Source: BOG-932 sp965276835 (lineage in GTDB: Bacteria; Pseudomonadota; Alphaproteobacteria; BOG-932; Roseiterribacteraceae). Taken from it: a stretch of DNA of 64,000 nt. Made by a program: the position numbers and the translations under genes. Each line of letters starts with the position of its first letter. Position 1 is the first letter of the stretch. Below are positions 59,522 through 64,000 of this stretch, one piece after another. The notes beneath the pieces were generated by a model. The model worked only from the letters and a program-made list of their open reading frames with translations, searched no databases and was not told the origin of the DNA. The stretch is from positions 1,364,001 through 1,428,000 of the forward strand of contig OZ255631.1 of the NCBI GenBank assembly GCA_965276835.1, read 5' to 3'.

Positions 59522-61531
59522 ATGAGCGATAGTGACGTAACATTCGCAGCGGCCTTCCCGCCGGCAACGGCGGAACAGTGGCGCGCCATCGTCGATAAGG
59601 CCCTAAAAGGCGCGCCGTTCGAGAAGCGGCTGGTGACCCGCCTGTATGAGGGCATTGCGGTGCAGCCACTCTATACGGCCGACGACTGGCAGGCATCTGG
59701 CGACCCATCAGGCTTTCCCGGTTCCGCACCGTTCACGCGCGGTGGCCATGCCGCCGGCACGGGTACCGACGGCTGGGAGGTGCTGACCGAGCACACCCTC
59801 CCCGACCCCAGCCTGACCAACAAGGCGATTTTGGCGGACCTGCTGCGCGGCGCAACCGCCGTCGATCTGCATTTCGACCGTGCCGATGAACCCGGCGTCG
59901 TTATCGGCACGCTTGATGATCTCGACGCGGTTTTGGCCGATGTCCTGCCGGAATTGGTTCCATTGTACCTAGACGCCGGCCAAGATGCCGTTGGCGCGGC
60001 GGCGATGCTGGCGGCCCTGTGGCGCCGCCGGTCCGTTCCGCCCGCCGAGGCGCAGGGTGCATTCGATGCCGACCCGATCGGCACCTTCGCCGCGTCCGGC
60101 AACCTGCCGGAGAGCCTTGAGCACGCTCTGGGACGGTTGGCCGAGCTGGCCGTCTGGACCAGCGAAAATTACCCGAACGTCACCAGCGTCGGGATCGACA
60201 GTTCGCCCTATTATGAGGCCGGCGCGACGGAAACCCAGGATCTGGCGGCAGCAATGTCCACGGGCGTCGCTTATCTGCGCGCGCTGACCGCCGGTGGCAT
60301 GGAGGTCGATGCCGCCCTTCGCCAGATGACGTTCACCATGGCCGTGGGCTGCGATCAGTTCTTATCCATCGCCAAACTCCGCGCCGCACGGCGGCTGTGG
60401 GCGCGGATCGCCGAGGCTTGCGGGGCATCGGAAGCCGCGCGGACGATGACGCTGCGCGCGCGCACGGCGCGCCGGATCATGTCCCAGCGCGACCCATGGG
60501 TGAACATGCTGCGCACGACGGTTGCCGGCTTCGCCGCCGGCGCAGGCGGGGCCGACAGCGTCACCATATTGCCGTTCGACGCGGCGCTGGGCGTCTCGGA
60601 CGATTTCGCCCGCCGCATCGCCCGCAATACGCAGATCCTGCTGAAGGAAGAAGCGTATGTTTCACGCGTGACCGACCCGGCCGGCGGTTCCTGGTACGTC
60701 GAAACCCTGACGGAGCAACTGGCCGAGACCGCCTGGGAGGCATTCCGGTCGATCGAGGGGCGCGGCGGCATCGCCACTGTACTGGCCGACGGAAGCTTTG
60801 CCGCCGAGATCGAAGCATCCTGGGCCGAACGGCAAAAGAATGTCGCGCGCCGCAAGGATGCCCTGACCGGCGTCAGCGAATTCCCGAATATCCTGGAAGA
60901 GCCGGTCGTGCGCAGCCAAGCCGCATCCCGGTCCCCGACTGCGGCGGCGCAGAAGATAGCGCCGGTCGCCTCCATCGACGATGCGGTCGCCGCTCTGGCA
61001 GGCGGAATGTCGCTCCGGGCGCTAACGGCCAAGCTGGCGTCCGGTTCGCCGGTTCGGATCGCCCCGCTGCCGCACCATCGCATCCACGAAAATTTCGAGA
61101 TACTGCGCGATGCCGCGGACCGGCATAAAGAGACGGCCGGCGCCTGGCCCAGCATCTTCCTCGTGAACATGGGCACTGTCGCCCAGCACACGGCACGCTC
61201 GACCTTCTCGAAGAATTTTTTCGAAGCCGGCGGCATCCAGGCCATCGGCAATGACGGCTTTCTCGAGCCCGGCGCGGCGGCCGATGCGTTTCGCAAAAGC
61301 GGGGCGAAAATAGCCATCCTGTGTGGCGTCGATGCCCTCTATGAGACGGATGCCGCTCAGTTCGCTGCGGCTCTCAAGGCCGCCGGCGTCCTGCATCTTT
61401 TCCTGGCCGGCAATCCGGGGGATCGAAGAGAGGAATATGAGAAAGCGGGCGTCGACGAGTTCATTTCGATCGGCGCCGACGTTCTCGCTGTTCTAAAGTC
61501 CACCCTGGTGCGTTTGGGAGTGACGTTGTGA
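59522..61531 (+). CDS. mutA: Methylmalonyl-CoA mutase small (beta) subunit
   Basis: A 669-residue subunit of heterodimeric methylmalonyl-CoA mutase. VTSVGIDSSPYYEAGATETQ, ARRLWARIAEACG and TDPAGGSWYVETLTEQLAET show the mutase fold. The C-terminal Rossmann-like part (about 530-669) has GTVAQHTARS where the cobalamin-binding DxHxxG would be, so this subunit does not bind B12 and is structural, as in the Propionibacterium enzyme. Its stop overlaps the GTG start of mutB by 4 bp. Confidence 0.93.
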   Translation: MSDSDVTFAAAFPPATAEQWRAIVDKALKGAPFEKRLVTRLYEGIAVQPLYTADDWQASGDPSGFPGSAPFTRGGHAAGTGTDGWEVLTEHTLPDPSLTNKAILADLLRGATAVDLHFDRADEPGVVIGTLDDLDAVLADVLPELVPLYLDAGQDAVGAAAMLAALWRRRSVPPAEAQGAFDADPIGTFAASGNLPESLEHALGRLAELAVWTSENYPNVTSVGIDSSPYYEAGATETQDLAAAMSTGVAYLRALTAGGMEVDAALRQMTFTMAVGCDQFLSIAKLRAARRLWARIAEACGASEAARTMTLRARTARRIMSQRDPWVNMLRTTVAGFAAGAGGADSVTILPFDAALGVSDDFARRIARNTQILLKEEAYVSRVTDPAGGSWYVETLTEQLAETAWEAFRSIEGRGGIATVLADGSFAAEIEASWAERQKNVARRKDALTGVSEFPNILEEPVVRSQAASRSPTAAAQKIAPVASIDDAVAALAGGMSLRALTAKLASGSPVRIAPLPHHRIHENFEILRDAADRHKETAGAWPSIFLVNMGTVAQHTARSTFSKNFFEAGGIQAIGNDGFLEPGAAADAFRKSGAKIAILCGVDALYETDAAQFAAALKAAGVLHLFLAGNPGDRREEYEKAGVDEFISIGADVLAVLKSTLVRLGVTL

Positions 61532-63732
61532 AGACCGTAATCCCCGATTTCACGCAAGTTCCCCTCGGCAGCGCCAAGTCGCAGGCCTCGAAAGAATCCT
61601 GGCGCGACCATTTCGTTACCGAAACCGGCAGCGCGCCGGAAACGCATCTTTGGCACGCGCCCGAAGGGATCGACGTCAATCCCCTCTACAGCGCGCAAGA
61701 CCTCGACGGGCTCGATCACCTGCGGACGATGCCGGGAATCGCGCCGTTCCTGCGTGGCCCCTACCCCACCATGTATGTCGACAAGCCGTGGACCGTTCGC
61801 CAATACGCCGGATTTTCAACCGCGCAGGCATCGAATGCCTTCTATCGGCGCAACCTCGCGGCCGGCCAGAAGGGCCTGTCGGTCGCTTTCGATCTGGCGA
61901 CCCATCGCGGATATGACAGCGACCATCCGCGCGTCGCGGGCGATGTCGGCATGGCCGGCGTCGCGATCGATTCCATCCTGGACATGAAGACGCTGTTCGA
62001 CGGCATCCCATTGGACCAGATGTCGGTCTCCATGACGATGAACGGCGCGGTTCTGCCGGTCTTGGCCGGCTATATCGTAGCCGCCGAGGAACAGGGCGTG
62101 TCGCCGGATAAGTTGAGCGGGACCATTCAGAACGACATTCTGAAGGAGTTCATGGTCCGCAATACCTATATCTACCCGCCCGCGCCCTCGATGCGGATCA
62201 TCTCGGATATCTTCGCATATACCTCGCAGCATATGCCGAAGTTCAATTCGATCTCGATCTCCGGTTATCACCTTCAGGAAGCCGGTGCGACGGCGGATCT
62301 TGAACTCGCCTATACGCTGGCCGACGGCGTCGAATATGCCCGCGCCGGGTTGGCCACCGGCCTGACTATCGATCAATTTGCCCCGCGCCTGTCGTTCTTC
62401 TGGGCGATCGGCATGAATTTCTTCATGGAAATCGCCAAGATGCGCGCCGGCCGCATGCTGTGGGCGAAGCTGATCAAGGAAGAGTTCAATCCGAAGAGCG
62501 AGAAGTCGCTGTCGCTGCGAACCCATTCGCAGACATCGGGCTGGAGCCTGACGGCGCAGGACGTGTTCAACAACGTTCCCCGAACCTGCATCGAGGCCAT
62601 GGCCTCGACCCAGGGCCACACCCAGTCGCTGCACACCAACGCGCTGGACGAGGCGCTGGCTTTGCCGACAGATTTTTCCGCGCGCATCGCCCGCAACACG
62701 CAACTGTTCCTGCAGCAGGAAAGCGGCACCACCCGGGTGATCGACCCGTGGGCCGGCAGCTATTATGTCGAGCGCCTGACCCGCGATCTGGCGGCGCGCG
62801 CCTGGACGCATATCCAGGAAGTCGAGAGCATCGGCGGCATGGCAAAGGCCATCGAGACCGGCATGCCGAAAATGCGCGTCGAAGAAGCCGCCGCCCGCAC
62901 CCAGGCGCGTATCGATTCCGGGCGCCAGACCGTGGTCGGCGTCAACAAATACCGGTTGGATGAGGTCGAATCGATCGACGTCCTGAAAATCGACAATTCG
63001 GCTGTCCGCGCCCAACAGATCGCCCAGTTGGAGCGCCTGCGCGCCGAGCGCGATTCCGTGCGTTGCAACCAGACGCTGGAGGCGCTGACCAACGCGGCAG
63101 CCAGCAACAGCGGCAACCTGCTGGCCCTCTCCGTGGAGGCCATGCGGGCGCGCGCCACCGTCGGCGAAATATCCGACGCGCTGGAGAAGGTGTTCGGCCG
63201 GCACAAGGCCGAAATCCGCACCATTGCCGGCGTGTATCTGGGTGAGGTCGGGCGCAAGAACGACAAGGTCGACGAGGTCCGCTCCATGGCCGACAAGTTC
63301 GCCCAGGACGACGGCCGCCGGCCGCGCATCATGGTCGCCAAGATGGGCCAGGATGGGCACGATCGTGGCCAAAAGGTGATCGCGACCGCGTTTGCCGATC
63401 TGGGCTTCGATGTCGATGTCGGACCGCTGTTCCAGACGCCGGAGGAAGCCGCCCGGCAGGCGGTCGAGAACGACTGCCATATCATCGGTGTCAGTTCATT
63501 GGCTGCCGGCCACCTCACGCTCGTCCCGCAGCTGAAGGGCGCATTGGAGGATTTGGGTGCCGGTGACACGTTGATCGTGGTCGGCGGTGTCGTGCCGCCC
63601 CAGGATTACGACGCCCTGTATAAAGCCGGGGCGACGGCGATTTTCCCGCCCGGGACCGTCATCAGCGAAGCGGCGATCGACCTGTTGCGCATCATGAATG
63701 AGAAATACGGCTACACGCCCATGGCGGCGTAG
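61528..63732 (+). CDS. mutB: Methylmalonyl-CoA mutase large (alpha, catalytic) subunit
   Basis: A 734-residue catalytic subunit that interconverts methylmalonyl-CoA and succinyl-CoA with adenosylcobalamin. TMYVDKPWTVRQYAGFSTAQ and GLSVAFDLATHRGYDSDHPR line the CoA and substrate site; the C-terminal B12 domain has the base-off motif DGHDRG (Asp609, His611), VSSLAAGHL and VVGGVVPPQD. GTG start, coupled to mutA. cobF follows after 15 nt. Confidence 0.97.
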   Translation: MKTVIPDFTQVPLGSAKSQASKESWRDHFVTETGSAPETHLWHAPEGIDVNPLYSAQDLDGLDHLRTMPGIAPFLRGPYPTMYVDKPWTVRQYAGFSTAQASNAFYRRNLAAGQKGLSVAFDLATHRGYDSDHPRVAGDVGMAGVAIDSILDMKTLFDGIPLDQMSVSMTMNGAVLPVLAGYIVAAEEQGVSPDKLSGTIQNDILKEFMVRNTYIYPPAPSMRIISDIFAYTSQHMPKFNSISISGYHLQEAGATADLELAYTLADGVEYARAGLATGLTIDQFAPRLSFFWAIGMNFFMEIAKMRAGRMLWAKLIKEEFNPKSEKSLSLRTHSQTSGWSLTAQDVFNNVPRTCIEAMASTQGHTQSLHTNALDEALALPTDFSARIARNTQLFLQQESGTTRVIDPWAGSYYVERLTRDLAARAWTHIQEVESIGGMAKAIETGMPKMRVEEAAARTQARIDSGRQTVVGVNKYRLDEVESIDVLKIDNSAVRAQQIAQLERLRAERDSVRCNQTLEALTNAAASNSGNLLALSVEAMRARATVGEISDALEKVFGRHKAEIRTIAGVYLGEVGRKNDKVDEVRSMADKFAQDDGRRPRIMVAKMGQDGHDRGQKVIATAFADLGFDVDVGPLFQTPEEAARQAVENDCHIIGVSSLAAGHLTLVPQLKGALEDLGAGDTLIVVGGVVPPQDYDALYKAGATAIFPPGTVISEAAIDLLRIMNEKYGYTPMAA

Positions 63733-63747
63733 GACTGGCCGAGATCC

Positions 63748-64000
63748 TTGAAGAAGATACTGATCATCGGGATCGGCGCTGGAAACCCCGACTACATCAC
63801 AATCCAGGCGGTCAATGCGCTTAACCAGGTCGATGTCTTCTTCGTCATGGACAAAGGGGCGGAGAAGTCGAAGCTGATCGACCTTCGCAAGGAAATCTGC
63901 GAGCGATTTATTCAGGGTGACGATTACCGCTTCGTCGAAGCGGCCAGCCCTGAGTGGGACCGGAAATCCGAGAATTACCTCTCGACGGTCGACGACCTCA
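63748..64000 (+). CDS. cobF: Precorrin-6A synthase (deacetylating), 5' part
   Basis: Reading from the TTG at 63748 gives KKILIIGIGAGNPDYITIQA, then VNALNQVDVFFVMDKGAEKS and KLIDLRKEICERFI, which matches the N-terminus of CobF, a SAM-dependent methyltransferase of the aerobic cobalamin pathway that methylates precorrin-5 at C-1 with loss of acetate. The gene runs off the window after 84 codons (the full protein is about 250 residues). The stop TAG at 63730 rules out an earlier start. Its place 15 nt after the B12-dependent mutase links cofactor supply and use. Confidence 0.85.
   Translation, partial: MKKILIIGIGAGNPDYITIQAVNALNQVDVFFVMDKGAEKSKLIDLRKEICERFIQGDDYRFVEAASPEWDRKSENYLSTVDDL

Noticed and set aside
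61816..63480. 554-codon minus-strand open frame
   Set aside because: It is antisense to mutB, whose motifs are complete.

Overview
The window is GC-rich, gene-dense chromosomal DNA of an alphaproteobacterium. The main evidence is a gene order typical of that class: erpA | dgt-argS-SPOR-nagZ-scpA-scpB-tatA-tatB-tatC-serS-surE-pcm-LysM/M23 lipoprotein | ATPase | yajC-secDF-Mth938. A fused SecDF, homologues of the mitochondrial complex I assembly factors NDUFAF3 and NDUFAF6, and class-typical palindromic repeats (cores GGGCTTGACCC) agree with this. I cannot name the genus. No tRNA, rRNA, CRISPR array, phage or transposase gene was seen.

Layout. (1) 0.1-7 kb: small secreted and lipoproteins with a strong terminator, an NDUFAF6-like squalene/phytoene-synthase-fold protein, a PuuD-like membrane protein, Tag glycosylase, a DUF1330 protein, an Hsp70-like protein, iron superoxide dismutase with a structured leader, and a stand-alone winged-helix protein. 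(2) 6.7-24.4 kb: the conserved housekeeping block (protein export by Sec and Tat, chromosome condensation, two aminoacyl-tRNA synthetases, cell-wall recycling, protein repair), interrupted by a phosphoglycolate phosphatase-GNAT fusion. (3) 24.6-36 kb: an RHH/PIN toxin-antitoxin pair, erpA, xthA, small DUF proteins, valS, a TolC-type channel, a rhodanese, an unusual PIMT-like protein, a composite palindromic element that looks like a MITE, and a LOG-family protein. (4) 35.8-49 kb: a catabolic region on the minus strand. It holds an alpha/beta hydrolase, a DapA-fold protein without the catalytic lysine, two metal-dependent amidohydrolases, and a tight operon of two D-aminoacylase-like enzymes with a cytochrome c/PQQ dehydrogenase resembling polyvinyl-alcohol dehydrogenase, plus asparaginase. 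An XRE-type regulator, a sulfotransferase and a HigBA module sit inside it. (5) 49-58.5 kb: a NarL-type two-component system, a secreted beta-propeller phosphoesterase, a TPR-sulfotransferase and a TonB-dependent receptor. PHO-box-like sequences precede the phosphoesterase and the TPR-sulfotransferase, suggesting a phosphate-starvation locus. (6) 58.5-64 kb: a CitE-like CoA-ester lyase, both subunits of B12-dependent methylmalonyl-CoA mutase and, cut by the window end, cobF for corrin synthesis.

The most notable points are the two candidate PHO boxes, the DapA-fold protein that has lost its Schiff-base lysine, the PQQ-dehydrogenase/D-aminoacylase operon, the composite palindromic element at 34.7 kb, the folded leader of sodB, and the phosphatase-acetyltransferase fusion inside an otherwise conserved block. 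All functional assignments rest on reading the sequence; no database search was run.
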